Of a DNA stretch of 64,000 nucleotides, positions 28,810 through 41,825 are shown piece by piece (the first letter of the stretch is position 1; the number at the start of each line of letters is the position of its first letter). The notes beneath the pieces were generated by a model. It ran no database searches and was not told where the DNA came from. It saw only the letters and a program-made list of their open reading frames with translations. The position numbers were made by a program, and so were the translations under genes. Source of the DNA: Erpobdella octoculata (lineage: Eukaryota; Annelida; Clitellata; Hirudinida; Erpobdellidae); NCBI GenBank assembly GCA_963978895.1, contig OZ022240.1, positions 4,382,211 to 4,446,210 of the forward strand, read 5' to 3'.

Positions 28810-29640
28810 GAAGTAAAGATAAAAAATAAATTTTTTAAAGGAATGCTTTTACAACAACACTAACTTTTATATAAAATCGATTTGATAAACTTTAATTGGT
28901 TTAAGGTAGCAGTCGCACAGTTAAAAAACGCATGAAGACGTACGAGTTTGAGTTAAGTCGTCGTTTTTATCTCAATAATTCAAGCGTCTATATAGTCTTT
29001 GGTTACATCAGGAGACTCGTAAAAATTGCGAGCATTCAACGAGACCGATGAATACACTTGGCCACGCCTACTTAACCTAGATATTTCTTCTGGAAGTTTG
29101 GTCCACATTTTATTTTTCTTATAACTTTCTTATTTGGGGTCCTACAACTTTAATTTTTGTTTCAACGTCTTAAAGCGTTATCAATCTATATTACTGGAAA
29201 TTTCCATGGTTATAAAGTGTCCCTAACGCCGTAACTTTGACCCACTATTTTGTCAGTCAGAATCGCAAAATGGCGAGCTGACGGCCACTATCATAAAAAA
29301 ATTTTTTTTCAGCAGATTATTTCAAATTTGTTTTTTATAGATTATTATTCACTTTTAAATATTAATTGTTTTTTTAATGGTTTAATTAGTGTTTGATCAC
29401 CACAGACAAACAAGCCAACAAACAATTTTTTTTTTTATAATAGTTTATAGTCCTTTACATCAGGTGTTTTAAGACTGAAATGGCTGTATGTAGGAAGCAC
29501 CTATGTACTTCCTGACGTGGATCATAATTTGTTCTTTTTAACTTTTCCCTCCTCCTTTCTCCAGGCTTGGGACTGGCTTGCAAATGCAAGGCGGAGTTAC
29601 CAACAAACAAAGAGACGAGTGAAGTTAAATAAAGGCATTT
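28810..29640. repeat. Interspersed repeat, copy 2, with a SINE inside
   Basis: Homologous to 18355-19100 over most of its length. The end (ccaacaaacaa...agagacgagtgaagttaaat) is split by a SINE at 29426-29599. It carries an extra segment near 28860-28960 (ggtagcagtcgcacagtt). Confidence 0.7.
29426..29599 (-). repeat. SINE insertion with 11-bp target duplication
   Basis: Flanked by ccaacaaacaa at 29415-29425 and 29600-29610; the second interspersed-repeat copy at 19060-19080 gives the empty site. On the minus strand it starts taactccgccttg, contains aagccagtcccaagcctgg and gatccacgtcaggaagt, and ends in ctattat plus a poly-A run. Reference copy for this family. Confidence 0.85.
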
Positions 29641-29899
29641 AAAAAATATAATGTTTAATTTAGTTTTTTTTTTAAATTCAACATTAAAAAAAATAATAAA
29701 AAAGAAAAAAATTGTAAACAATGGTTAAATACAAATGTTCTAAAAAGTTACAAATACTATTTAAGTGTACATAATGAACTTTTTTTAACTATGATTTTTG
29801 TTTGAAAAACTCATAATCAATTCTTTGATCACTTTTCGTTTTTTTTTATTTCATTTTTTTTATTTCAAATATTTTACCGAAACGTACTTCTAAACATAA

Positions 29900-30130
29900 A
29901 GCATAAAAAGTTTGAAAAATATAGTTTTTTAAAACTAATATTAAAGTGTACATGTTTACATTTTTGAACTAAACGTTTTCATTTTGATGATTAAAGCGTT
30001 GGGCAATAGTAGGTTATAGATAATATAAAGATAACTCCCAACGCTTTTATTTTCAAAACGCAAAAGTTAGTTAAAAAAAATGTTAATATGTACACTTTAA
30101 TATTATTTTTAACCTTCTAGCACATTAGTA
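29900..30130. repeat. Foldback element with GCGTTGG core
   Basis: aaagcgttggg near 29994 and cccaacgcttt near 30048 form a perfect 11-bp inverted pair. The arms continue imperfectly outward to ttaaagtgtacat / atgtacactttaa (29943 and 30091). The loop agrees with the foldback at 14186-14735. Confidence 0.55.
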
Positions 30131-30256
30131 TACGAGCGTTGTTTTAAAAAAATATTTTTTCATACTTTATATTATTTTTTATTTTTAGTGTTCATTTTAT
30201 AAATATAAATATTATTTATGTTTTATTATTTTTTTTATTGTGTACTGTTTAAATTT

Positions 30257-30352
30257 GTTTTTAAATGTAAAAACGGATTAAAGTATTTTATGTCACCCAT
30301 CGAAGTCGTATCACATCATATATCATAGTCGTAGTCTAATGTTAAGTAGCTC
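30257..30352 (-). repeat. 5S-derived SINE-like element, diverged copy
   Basis: On the minus strand it reads tttcggagctacttaacat, tacgact, cgatgggtgacataaaatac and tttaatccgttttta. The 3' part aligns closely to the tail of 28701-28800; the 5S-like part is more decayed. Confidence 0.5.
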
Positions 30353-30510
30353 CGAAAGACTGGGACTTCTAGCCATCATTTTTTTATATTTATATATATA
30401 TTCTAAAAATGTATGTATCTAAAACGTTCAACTAAAACAATGAATTATTAAACTACGGTTGTAAAACAATTGTTCTCGAAAAATCTATAGCGAAATTGAT
30501 AAACATCTTC

Positions 30511-33500
30511 TTAATTTCTTGTGATTAGCATTCTTGACATTTTCATCGATTGATTATATTTCCGGAAAGAAAAATAATCAATTCCGTCAGCGTAAGACAA
30601 ATGTAGACCAGGGTTAGGAAAATAATATCCATTGAGGTTGGCATGATGGCAGGCGCTGTACCACCACGCTCCTTTGTACTGAATAGCGCAATTTGCTTTG
30701 TGTGTTTCGTCATTGTCAACATCGTTTGTTGAAAACATCTTTCCGTTGTGGTATGTCATGGAGTCACCTGAATGAACATTGTTGTCTCGATTAAGTGCGC
30801 TGAATTCATGTGTTTGTTATTTAATGGTAGAAAAACAAAATGCAGAATCACTTTATTTCTATGTTCGACCAAAATGCTGCTTTACGTTTATAAATAATTG
30901 ACATATTATATCATACATTTGTCACCGATTGATATATTAAAATACCATTTAAAAAACTGGTATTGCTACCAAAGAGTGCATTTAAATATTTTCATAAACC
31001 TTTTTGGTAGATATGATAACGATACTTGTATCGTTTGTGGGAATAAAGAACAAAACAAAAGAGACCTGCAGTTCCAGAATATCCGGTCAACGTCAGCGTG
31101 TAGTTGGTACTTTTTGGACCAACATTAAAAGTTGTATATTCAGCAAACGCAAATACTCCATCAAATGCTTCCAATTCAATTCTTAATTTGTAATTTCTTA
31201 GATTGGTTATACGAGAAATAAGGTAGTTACCTGTATATTTAATAATTTGTTTTAATGTATTGATCAAGTAAAACTGAGGAACTGAATAATAAATGTTAGC
31301 GTATCTTTTAATAAATCAATCTTTGTTATTTAGGATAAAAACGAACGCTAATTGCGAGCCAGTCCCAGACTGGATAAAGGAGAAGGGACAGTTAAAAGGA
31401 TCAAACTTTGATCCACGACGGGAAGTACTTAAATACAGCCAATTCAGTTTTAAAACACTTGGTGTAAAGGACTATAAACTATCATAAGAAATAATGTTTA
31501 TTTGTAAATGTAAGTATAATTAATTTTAAAATAAATAATTTCAGATAAACAGTTACCAAGCCAATATTCTCCTGATATATTTCCAAATCCGTTTTCATAA
31601 TCCGTCCATCCTCTGTAGAATTTTACTGATCCATCCATTCTTCTTTGTATAACCTGTTATGAACAGTCAACTGTTAAAAATTTGTTATAGTTTTTATTCT
31701 ATATTTTGAACATTAACAGTATATTTGGTTCCATTTTTGGATATTAAGCAGTAAACAGGATGGGTTTGGTTGTCAACGTTGATCCAATATATCCCACTAT
31801 CTTCTGGACCAGTGCCTGGTACATCGCTACAATCCGAATATTCTAGAAAGGGTTTAAACGTTTTTAAAATTGCATTTAAATTTGAAATTTTCAAATTTAT
31901 TATAATTTTATTTTTCTTGTTTAGTAATTTAATAAATAATAACTAACCATTAAAATAGCAACTTGAATCCAAGTGCCTTACAGACTGAAATAAACAACAA
32001 CAACATTGTTTTAATATGAGAAAGTTTGTGTATGATAACATTTAAAAATACAAAAACTGTTGAAATAACTTATAGAAAATTAATTATGCTTTGAAAATAA
32101 TAGGTGAGTGCTTATAATGTGGAAACAAAACCAACTAATTGAATTTATTCGAGAAACAATAGAAAGTAAGAAATTTAAACAAAAACCTAATACAAATAAA
32201 AAACATTATTCAAACTGATATAAATAATTTTTTCATCTTATCTTACTCCGTAGTATATTCCAGTCAGCTCGTCAGTAACAGGAACTAAATTGCTTGTCGA
32301 ACATAACTTGTCAAACAGTTTGCATGTTTTAGTGTAAGTTTGGTACTCGAATGCCTCACATATTCGTTGATTTTTGAAAACTTCACAGCTTTAAACAAAT
32401 CAAAACTATTATAAGCATTAATAATTGAAAAACGTTTTAAAATATTTAACTTTAATTTAACCGCAGTTTCTGCTTGCTTGCTTCTGGAAAAATCTTGGAA
32501 ATGAAAATTAACAAACTTCTCGTTATTCGATTAAATTAAACTTTTAAATTATATAGACTTGTTTTTTATAAAAATGCATTCTTTTGAGTTTTCAAAATTG
32601 TGAAGTCTGTTTTACTTTTAGTTTTTAATTTTAAAAACGTGTTCTTTACGTTCTAAAAAAAACAATTCCTCAGTATAAAAAAATTGAAAAAAGAAGTTTT
32701 TGTTTTTTCGGTTCTATGTTTATTTCACTAACGTAAGCTGATTTAGATGATTAAACAACTTTCGATGTAAGCGAAAGCAGCAAAACTCAAACATTTTTGT
32801 GTGATGTAGCTTATATGAGCTCGCTGTGATAGTTTCGTGGTGGACCAAATATGCGACCTCTCATTTGCTCCAATTTTCTGGATTGAATGCCACAATAAAA
32901 TTCTATTTTTTTGTGTAGTCTGATGCTAGGGATGCAGTCTAATGCTGAGACAATGCAGTTTGAAGCTGTAGTCTGATGCTAGAGATGTAGTATGATAGGG
33001 TAGTAATCTGATGCTAGGGATGCAGTCTGATGCTAAGGATGATAGGGATAGGGATGCAATCTAATGTTATAGACGATGCAGTCTAATGCTAAGAATGATA
33101 GGGATAGGGATGCAGTCTGATGTTATAGACGATGCAGTCTGATGCTAGAGACAATGCAGTCTGATGCTAGGGACGATGCTGTCTGATGCTAAAGATGCAG
33201 TCTGATGAAAGAAATGTAGTCGGATGCTAGGGATGTAGTGTGATAAAAAAGATGTAGTCTGATGAAAGAGATTTAGTCTGATGCTAGGAATGCAGTCTGA
33301 TGCTAGGGATGCAGTCTGATGTTCTAGACGATGCAGTCTGATGCTAAAGACAATGCAGTCTGATGCTAGAGACAATGCAGTCTGATGCTAGAAATGTAGT
33401 CTGATGAAAAAGATGTAGTCTCATGCTAGGGATGTAGTGTGATGAAAAAAATGTAGTCTGATGCTTGGGATGATGCAGTCTGATGCTAAAGATGTAATTT

Positions 33501-34136
33501 GATGCTAGGGATGTATTGTGATATTAGAGATGTAATCTGATGCTATGGATGTAGTCTAATGCTATAGATGTAATCTGATGCTATGGATGTAGTCTAATGC
33601 TATAGATGTAATCTGATGCTAGGGAGGTAGTCTAAGGCTAGAGATATAATTTGATGCTAGGGATGTAGTCTGATGCTAGTGAAATGGAAGATGAATAAAC
33701 TTGAACCAATTACGTAGAAAAACAATTAAAAAATTACTAAATAAAAACGAAACATTAAGAAATTTTGTCAAAGCTTAACATCAAACGTTATAATCAAATT
33801 ATTTAAATAGTTTTTTATAACTAATAAAACTTTTTAAAAAATAGAAGATATATAAAAACGTAAAACAAACTTGTTGTTTTGATCAGAAGAAAGCAATGAA
33901 GGTGGTATTTTCTTGTCAAATTCTTTTTCCTGTCCAGTGCCAATAGAAGCACAGTAATTTGCACATTCAGATTTTGATGTCATGACGGCAACGTTTGTTG
34001 GCTGCATGGTGCAACTCAATTTTTTCATGCTATTAGTTTTATTGTGACATTCAACGAATTTTTTTGTAATTTTAACACTTTCTAAAATTTTCATTTTTGA
34101 TAATATCAAACACCAAATTAAAATCAATAAATTCAT
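30511..34136 (-). CDS. G4: secreted PAN-FReD protein, apparently intact
   Basis: Exons: 33871-34136, 32247-32388, 31948-31984, 31718-31842, 31557-31653, 31066-31230, 30511-30767; about 362 residues without a stop. Signal peptide [18 protein letters not shown]-like cysteines KFVEC, LSC, ECANYC, then [15 protein letters not shown]; linker [12 protein letters not shown]; FReD with [58 protein letters not shown] and [12 protein letters not shown]. All donors are GT. This belongs to the second subgroup (G4/G6/G7/G8) and lacks the upstream motif of G1/G2/G3/G5. Intron 1 contains a large minisatellite and intron 5 a SINE absent from its close copy G6. Confidence 0.85.
31345..31487 (+). repeat. SINE copy in intron 5 of G4
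   Basis: gcgagccagtcccagactgg, gatccacgacgggaagtact and aaacacttggtgtaaagg followed by actataaactatcat. The homologous intron of G6 (46970-47070) lacks it, so it inserted after the G4/G6 duplication or was lost from G6. Confidence 0.75.
32920..33690. repeat. Minisatellite with GTCTGATGCTAGGGATGTA-type units
   Basis: About 770 bp of imperfect tandem units of 19-30 bp built from gatgcagtctgatgctag with insertions such as acaat and tagacga. It lies in intron 1 of G4. The same place in G6 (48490-48520) has only one unit-like copy (gtagtttgatgctgaggatg). Confidence 0.9.
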
Positions 34137-35831
34137 TGTTTACAATAAAATTTAAAATTGCAAATTGACGATATAACAACATGTATTCTAATGTTTTTAG
34201 TGTATCGCTTCTACAAGAGTCAAACAATTGTCCAACATGAAACTAATTATTTAACGACGTTTCGTTACTTATTACAACAACATTGTACTGTGTACGTACG
34301 TAATTACGTAACTCTATGAATGCTAGTACGAATGTACCTAATTCAGAAGCACTAAGTTGAAATATATATATGTATTTCCCTAGCTCTATGTAATTATTAG
34401 GTACATAATTCAGAAAATAATTAATTAGTTGATGTTCCATTTGTAGCACTTTATGAAAATCTTCGGAACAGTCCATCTAATGTATTCATTTATAGGTATT
34501 CTATACATTGTACTTCACAAACAAAAGTAAATTTCTGCAAATTGATTTGTATTCTACTGCAAATAAGTAACCCATTGATATAATCTACTAACGATGTTTT
34601 CCAAAATTTGTTTTGCATACTTCTGTTTTAAGTGAAACAATGAAAAACCATTTTTTGAATCAGAATAATTAATGGTTTTTTGTTAAGTCTATTATTTTGT
34701 TTATTTTGGTTTAGTTGTTTTACTTATATTTCATTTTTTTATTTATTCATTTAATTGTTTATTTATTTATTTATGTATTCATTCATTGTATTTGCATTTC
34801 TGTTTTATTATATAACTAATCCGTTATGGGATTAAGACATGACATTTCTTTCCATGTTTTTTTCAAAGCACTTGAAGGCTATTTCAAAACACAACGGTTG
34901 TTCTTTTATTTCTTTCGTTTTGTGAAAATCACAAAAACTTGCTAAACAAACAATGGATTAATAAAAATAAAGTTTAAAATGTGTTTTAACATAAACGCGT
35001 AGACGAATCGTCAAAAACTTAAAACGGTTTTTCTGTTAAAAATAACGAATCAATTTTTTTCCTGCACAACTGTGCATAATTGAAAAAAAAATTTTCTAAG
35101 CAATAAATTGCCTATTTTTAATAAACTCAAACACGACATTGGCAATTGTTTTTATGTTTTTTCATTAATTTCAGGGCATTAGTTTGTTTGTTTTTATCCT
35201 TGGACTTTGGATGAATTGATTTTTTAATCTGAACACAATTTCTCTGGATTTGCAAAAATCCCAAAATTAAAAAAAATATTGGTCAAGAAATGAAATGTTT
35301 TTATTTCATCTGTCAAATATGACACATTGGTGTTTTTCAGTGCCTGTATAATTAAAATGATTTTTAAACAATAAACTTCCTACCATGCAGTGTGAAACTA
35401 ATAAAACTGCATTGCATTTAATTTTTTAATTGCTTATCTTCTCAAGATTTAATGAGCTTCGTGCGTGCACATATGAAATTTAGCAATAAGGAGGCACAAA
35501 ACTCAGGTGCTTGTTGCATTTGTAAAGTCAAATTGATCTTGCGCTATATTTACAAATTAAAAACAAAAAACATTTGATTGATTTTTTATTTTGTAACTTG
35601 ATTGTTCAAAAGAAACAAACTGTGCAAATCATTCATTTTTCACTTGCAACTTAATTTTTCACATCACAAATTTTATTAGAATTCTCAAAATGTTAGAAAA
35701 ACATTAAAATCTTTAAAATGTTAAAAATGTTAAAACTATTGAAATTTTTTAAAAAATATAGCTAAAAGATTTATCTAACTAATTATGGAACAAATAACCA
35801 AAATTGTTGCAAAACCGAACGACAATAACGT
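34137..35831. other. G4 upstream flank / G5 downstream flank
   Basis: No gene. Blocks near 34620-35600 are homologous to 49270-49340 upstream of G6 and to 55020-57310 upstream of G7, marking duplicated 5' flanks of this subgroup. The segment at 35630-35830 matches the 3' flanks of G2 and G3. Confidence 0.6.
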
Positions 35832-36179
35832 TCATTTTCTTGTGATGAGCATTTTGGTAATTTTCATTGGCTCAAAAGTTGGTCTGAAATCTCTATAAGT
35901 AACGCCATTGGTAAAACACGAATGTATTTCATGATAATAGTATCCATTGAGGTTGCTTTTGTAGCAGTTGCTGTACCACCAACCTCCTTTGAAATAATCT
36001 GCACAGCTAAAGGTTGGATTCACGTCATTATCAACATCGTAAGTTGAAAACATCATGCCATTGTGGGCAGTAGTCATGGAATCTCCTGAATAAAACAACA
36101 TCTTTTAGCTGAGTATTCAGGAAAGCTGAATGAATGTTAGCTTCAACTTAAATGAAACAAATTGAAAGTTGTGTTATAG

Positions 36180-36288
<109 letters not shown>

Positions 36289-36964
36289 GTGAGTGTTTCT
36301 AGTTCTGATTTAAACACAAACTTGTAAAACGTGCTTAAAAATAATATAAACGACTAAACATCAGTCACACCTGCAGTTCCTGAATATCCATCTATTGTCA
36401 ATGTGTAGTTTGTTATTGTTGGACCCACAATGAAGTCAGCAAATTCAGCATACACGGAAACTCCATCAAATGTTACTAATTCAATTCTCAATTTGTAACA
36501 TAATCAATTCGTCAAACGAGAAATAAAGTAGTTACCTGTACAATTTATTATTTGTTTTAATTTGGTGACTTTTAAAACCAAAAAATGTTTGCAAAGCAAA
36601 AGAATAGGAAATAAAATGAACAAAAATAATACAAAACTCACCAAGCCAATATTCTCCCTCTACATTTCCAAATCAATTTTCATATTCCGTCCAGTTTCTA
36701 AAAAAATCTACTGAACCATCCATTCGTCTTTGAATAACCTGTGATAAAATTTCAACTAGATAGAACCATGGAAATATCTTTTGAAACTTTCAAAAACTTG
36801 CTGTGTATTTGGCTCCGTTATCAGAAATTTGACAGGAAACTGGAATTGTTTGGTTGTCAATTTTAATCCAATAAACGCCACTGTCATTCGGACCAGTTCC
36901 TGATATATCGTTACAATCTGAACAACAGGAATTAAACTCCGCTTTTCTAATGCAAACAAGTTCG

Positions 36965-37105
36965 AAACCTAGCAAGAAGCGAAAGAAAAAATTAAAAGGG
37001 TTAAATTGTGATTCACGGCAAGAAATACTTTGGTATTTCCTAAACGCTGTTTTAACAGTTTTGAAACATCTGGTTTATAGAACTATTAACTATTATAAAA
37101 ACAAG
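36965..37105 (+). repeat. Partial SINE copy in intron 3 of G5
   Basis: gattcacggcaagaaatact, ctgttttaacagttttgaaa and attaactattataaaaac match the 3' two thirds of the SINE family. The 5' part is missing. Confidence 0.5.
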
Positions 37106-37539
37106 TGAATAAAAAAAACAAAGTTTTTTAAAAACACACTTTTGTATAATCGATTGTGTAGGCCACATTCTGTTACATAAACAACGAGCATATTAGCTTA
37201 GACAATAAATAGTTCGACGAAAATATCACAAATAATTTGAAATAATTATTTAATTAAATTTTGTCCAATTGACGAATGCATAGTTTATCAGTTTGGAGGT
37301 ATGTTTAAATTTTTAAGTCTCTAGGTCATCGGGAAGTTAGTTTAAAATCGATTGCAAAATTTGACAACAGACAGACAGAAAGACAGACAAACAGATAAGT
37401 CAAGTTAGGTAAAAGTGTTTAATAAAACAACATGCATTCTCTAAACAATTATTCAATGTTTCAACAGAAGCAATCGAATAAGAATTTTGCAATAATGTTG
37501 TGCCGTTGACTATGTTTGGGATTTAGCAAAAAACGTATT
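37106..37539. repeat. Unclassified repeat ending in an ACAG-rich tail
   Basis: Ends in acagacagacagaaagacag then ataagtcaagttaggtaaaa, resembling the tail of the interspersed repeat at 18355-19100 (acagagagacgagtgaagtt). Otherwise intronic AT-rich sequence. Confidence 0.4.
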
Positions 37540-37700
37540 TAACTCCGACTCGTTTTGTTCAGCCAGTCCGGAGCCTAGATAAACGATGAAAAAATTAAAA
37601 AAAGCTAAAGAGATACGCGACAGGAAAGACTTCGGCTTTTTCTACATACGAATTTTTGTCTTAAACCCCATGGTGTAAAGGACTATAAGCTATTATAAAA
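37540..37700 (+). repeat. SINE copy in intron 3 of G5
   Basis: taactccgactcgttttgtt, cagccagtccggagcctag, gatacgcgacaggaaagac and tggtgtaaaggactataagc. Same position as the copies in G2 and G3. Confidence 0.7.
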
Positions 37701-38116
37701 TAAAAATCTACTTACTTTCAAAACAAGTGGACACCGAAGAATTAACTGCCTTTGATTGCAGAAAAAATTAATATTAGTTTATTAAAAAAATAATAAACCT
37801 TAAAAAAATAAATCTCATTATATTATTTTTTCAAGTGAAAACATTTCTTTTCAATAAAAATTGAACTGTACTTTTAGAAATTTACGTTTGTTTAATTATA
37901 GCGTGTTCTAATCTTGCCGATCAGATAATTATAATCCGATCCACAAATATATGCATAAATCTATTCCATAAATTTTGTTTGTAGCCGTTTAAAGTTATAG
38001 TTTGCCCAAATGAGCTATTTTTTGGAAGACCATGAAAATACCTTTTTTGATAGATTTATATAAACGTGTTACCTAGCAAATATAAAAACAATCAACTTTA
38101 CATACTTTATAATATA

Positions 38117-40305
38117 CTAGCTGGGTTACCCGGCGTTGCCCGGGGAATTTAAAGGTTTTTTTATCGTTTTTCTCTCTGGCTCCCGTTTCCTTAACCGCTC
38201 GTTTGCCCGGGCATCTTTGCATCTATTGAAACATTTATGCAGATACTTTTGATTTTTAATTAAAAGAAATACAACAAACACATACAGTCATTTTATTGCA
38301 AAGCTTTCTGATACACAATGTTTTTTGTTTTTCCATAAGGTGCATTAATAGTTATACTATCTATATATATAAAAGGCAACGTATGTTCATTAATAACGCC
38401 AAAACCAATGAAGGGATTTGCACGAAATTTTACATAATAAACATTTACCACCTAACAAATAATCTCATTTATTTAAAAAAATTGTTTTGAATGTTTTTAG
38501 AAAATTAATTTTTAGAAATATTTTATCTATGCAATTTTAGAAAATTAATTTTTAGAAATATTTTATCTATGCAATTATATCGCGGCTTAACGAGCTTAGG
38601 GTTGCTTTCGACTTCTGTTCCGTCGTTGTTGGTTGTCGCGATTTCTCAAAATCAAAAGTGAGTATTATTTTACTTATATCAATTATATCAATATATCAAT
38701 ATATCAAAAGTAATATATAATATACTATATACTATACTATTATTTTTTTAATTACTGTATATCGTTCAAATGTTTTTGAATGTTTTAGAAAATTAATTTT
38801 TTTAAATATTTTCGCTATTGTATCAGAGCTATGTTTTGTTTACATTCGCTGTTTATCGTCTCGGTTTCTCGAAATCAAAGTAATTTAAAAACTTAGGCTA
38901 CTATTCTTATATTATTTACTTAGGCTACTATTTTTATATTATTGAATTGTTAATTATTGTTGTGTATATATTAAATTGTAAATTGTTTCGGTCGTTGTGT
39001 GTCAGGCTATCATTATCGCTCTACCAGTCTAACCACTCTAACCTCTAACAGATATTATTTTGTGCTACTTTTAGTCTAACAGATATTATTTTGTGCTACT
39101 TTTAGTCTAACAGATATTATTTTGTGCTTACAGACAAGAAAATTGAAAAATTTATTGTGAGTGAGTATATCAATATAACTATTAATGTATTTTAAGTATA
39201 ATAGTATAACTATTAATGCACCTTATGGAAAAACAAAAAACATTGTGTATCAGAAAGCTTTGCAATAAAATGACTGTATGTGTTTGTTGTATTTCTTTTA
39301 ATTAAAAATCAAAAGTATCTGCATAAATGTTTCAATAGATGCAAAGATGCCCGGGCAAACGAGCGGTTAAGGAAACGGGAGCCAGAGAGAAAAACGATAA
39401 AAAAACCTTTAAATTCCCCGGGCAACGCCGGGTAACCCAGCTAGTTATACTTAAAATACATTAATAGTTATATTGATATACTCACTCACAATAAATTTTT
39501 CAATTTTCTTGTCTGTAAGCACAAAATAATATCTGTTAGACTAAAAGTAGCACAAAATAATATCTGTTAGAGGTTAGAGTGGTTAGATTGGTTAGAGTGG
39601 TTAGACTGGTAGAGCGATAATGATAGCCTGACACACAACGACCGAAACAATTTACAATTTAATATATACACAACAATAATTAACAATTAAATAATATAAA
39701 AATAGTAGCCTAAGTAAATAATATAAGAATAGTAGCCTAAGTTTTTAAATTACTTTGATTTCGAGAAACCGAGACGATAAACAGCGAATGTAAACAAAAC
39801 ATAGCTCTGATACAATAGCGAAAATATTTAAAAAAATTAATTTTCTAAAACATTCAAAAACATTTGAACGATATACAGTAATTAAAAAAATAATAGTATA
39901 GTATATAGTATATTATATATTACTTTTGATATATTGATATAATTGATATAAGTAAAATAATACTCACTTTTGATTTTGAGAAATCGCGACAACCAACAAC
40001 GACGGAACTGAAGTCGAAAGCAACCCTAAGCTCGTTAAGCCGCGATATAATTGCATAGATAAAATATTTCTAAAAATTAATTTTCTAAAATTGCATAGAT
40101 AAAATATTTCTAAAAATTAATTTTCTAAAATTGCATAGATAAAATATTTCTAAAAATTAATTTTCTAAAAACATTCAAAACAATTTTTTTAAATAAATGA
40201 GATTATTTGTTAGGTGGTAAATGTTTATTATGTAAAATTTCGTGCAAATCCCTTCATTGGTTTTGGCGTTATTAATGAACATACGTTGCCTTTTATATAT
40301 ATAGA
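38117..40305 (-). mobile_element. Helitron inserted in G5 exon 2 (outer element)
   Basis: In minus orientation it begins A/TCTATATATATAAAAGGCA and ends ccgggtaacccagCTAG/T. A hairpin (cccgg...ccggg) lies about 9 bases before CTAG, all textbook Helitron features. Removing 38117-40305 rejoins ataatata and ttcccattag, restoring the intact exon 2 sequence seen in G2 and G3. The element is 1104 bp without the second copy nested in it at 38360-39444. It has no recognisable coding capacity and several internal tandem repeats (aaaatatttctaaaaatt, ctaacagatattattttgtg). Confidence 0.95.
38360..39444 (+). mobile_element. Same Helitron family nested in opposite orientation (inner element)
   Basis: Starts A/TCTATATATATAAAAGGCA and ends cccagCTAG/T on the plus strand, 1085 bp. 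The target inside the outer element, gttatacta/ttatactt, appears uninterrupted in the inner copy itself (agtataatagtataac on the plus strand near 39200), which proves the insertion. The two copies are nearly identical apart from repeat-number differences, so the second jump followed closely on the first. Confidence 0.95.
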
Positions 40306-41603
40306 TTCCCATTAGTTGGCTAGTAGCTGATATCAAATTATTTGCCAAACAGACTTGGTCAAACAACTGGCATGTTCCATTCGAGGCCTGGTAATTGAAT
40401 CCCATACATGCTTCTCCATCAAGTGTAGAATTACTTTCAAACGAGCAAAAAAAATAAAATCAAAGTTTGTAGCAACAAATAATAAATAACTGCCGTGTCT
40501 TTTATAGGAAATACACTGGTAACGTTAGTGGGAGGCAGAAGCTAGGTCCTCCAAACAATTTTTCCAAAAAAATAAAAAAATAAAACAATTAAAAAAAAAG
40601 TTTTAGAACATTTAAAAAAAAATTAGGACTACCTTCACCGTTAATTTTAGAAGGTGGTTTATAAATAAAAGTTTTTTCTATTTTGTTTTTTCTCTCACGT
40701 TTTTTTTTTCATTTTATACTTTCATTTTAAGTTTGTTCACTCATTTCTTTTTATTATTTTGTATATTTTTTCCTTTAGGTTCTTTCAATGTTTTAACTAA
40801 CATAAATTGGTCCAATAAAAATCTGTTTTTTAATAACACCATAGAGTTGGTAAACATATAATTTGTTTTACTGGTTGACATAACTAAGTTGTTATAAAGT
40901 TTTATTGCAAAAATAATTTGAATAAATGTACAAACAATAAACACTGCCAGCCACCATTAAAGGATAGAAAATGGGTTAGACATCTGGGGAAACGTGATGA
41001 ATGGTGCTTCTCCAAAAAAGAAAGATGAATTTATTAAAAATTTTCTCTAAAACATAAAGATTGAGAGAGAAAACTAGTCAACATTGTATAATAATTTAAA
41101 AACATTTCTGCATCAATTTAAAATTTAGATTTCTTAATTTTGGTGCTACACGAGTTGGACCTGACAGCATGTGTTTCTACTACACACCCTTTCATATGTT
41201 TCCGTAAAAACATGAATTATACCTGTTTTTCAAAGAGGGTGGTTTAATGTTGTCAAAATCGATTGCCTGTCCACCACCAACAGATGCACAATAGTTTGCA
41301 CATTCAGCTTTTGATGACAAAACAGCAACATCTGACGGTGGCAAAGTGCAACTCAACATTTGTGAGCTATTAGTGTGATTATAACACTTTACAAATCTTC
41401 TGCTATATTTAGAATTTAATGATAAAATTTCATTAGGTATTGTTAAATACCAAAATATTATTGCTCTTTTTATCATTCTGATATAACTGACTATAAATTA
41501 ATTCAAAAAATGTCACTACGCACAACTGCTAGTAAAAACCTGTAGTTCAGAAAATTTGAGTTTTTGTCGTGAACTAAGCTATTTTGTTGCCAGTCTATAT
41601 TTA

Positions 41604-41623
41604 CATTTCGCTTTGGCAACACA
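41604..41623 (-). promoter_or_regulatory. Upstream motif of G5, degraded
   Basis: catttcgctttggcaacaca, three differences from the G1/G2 word, about 128 bp before the start codon. Confidence 0.4.
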
Positions 41624-41825
41624 ATTGATTTTGTAAACAATGAAACGTCTTTGTACAATAAACTATTGCTTTCTTATTGACTTAAGCCCTTTTAAATTTG
41701 TCAAACAGTAAGAATATGCTTGTTTGTTTTGTGTATTATGTGGAGATGAGCTTAATTGTGCAAAAAACGAGGCGTGAATGATTTACACGATTCCATGAAA
41801 TTTGAACAAATTGTATATGAATTAG

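Noticed and set aside
33145..33375. Minus-strand frame with repeated SIRLH
   Set aside because: Translation of the minisatellite in intron 1 of G4.
32920..33690. CRISPR-like array
   Set aside because: Units are contiguous and variable in length without unique spacers; it is a eukaryotic minisatellite.
38296..38490. Plus-strand open frame of 64 residues
   Set aside because: Lies across the junction of the outer and inner Helitron; no coding signal.
40175..40405. Open frame joining exon 2 of G5 to a Lys/Asn-rich tail
   Set aside because: The tail is the left part of the inserted Helitron; a read-through artefact, not a gene.
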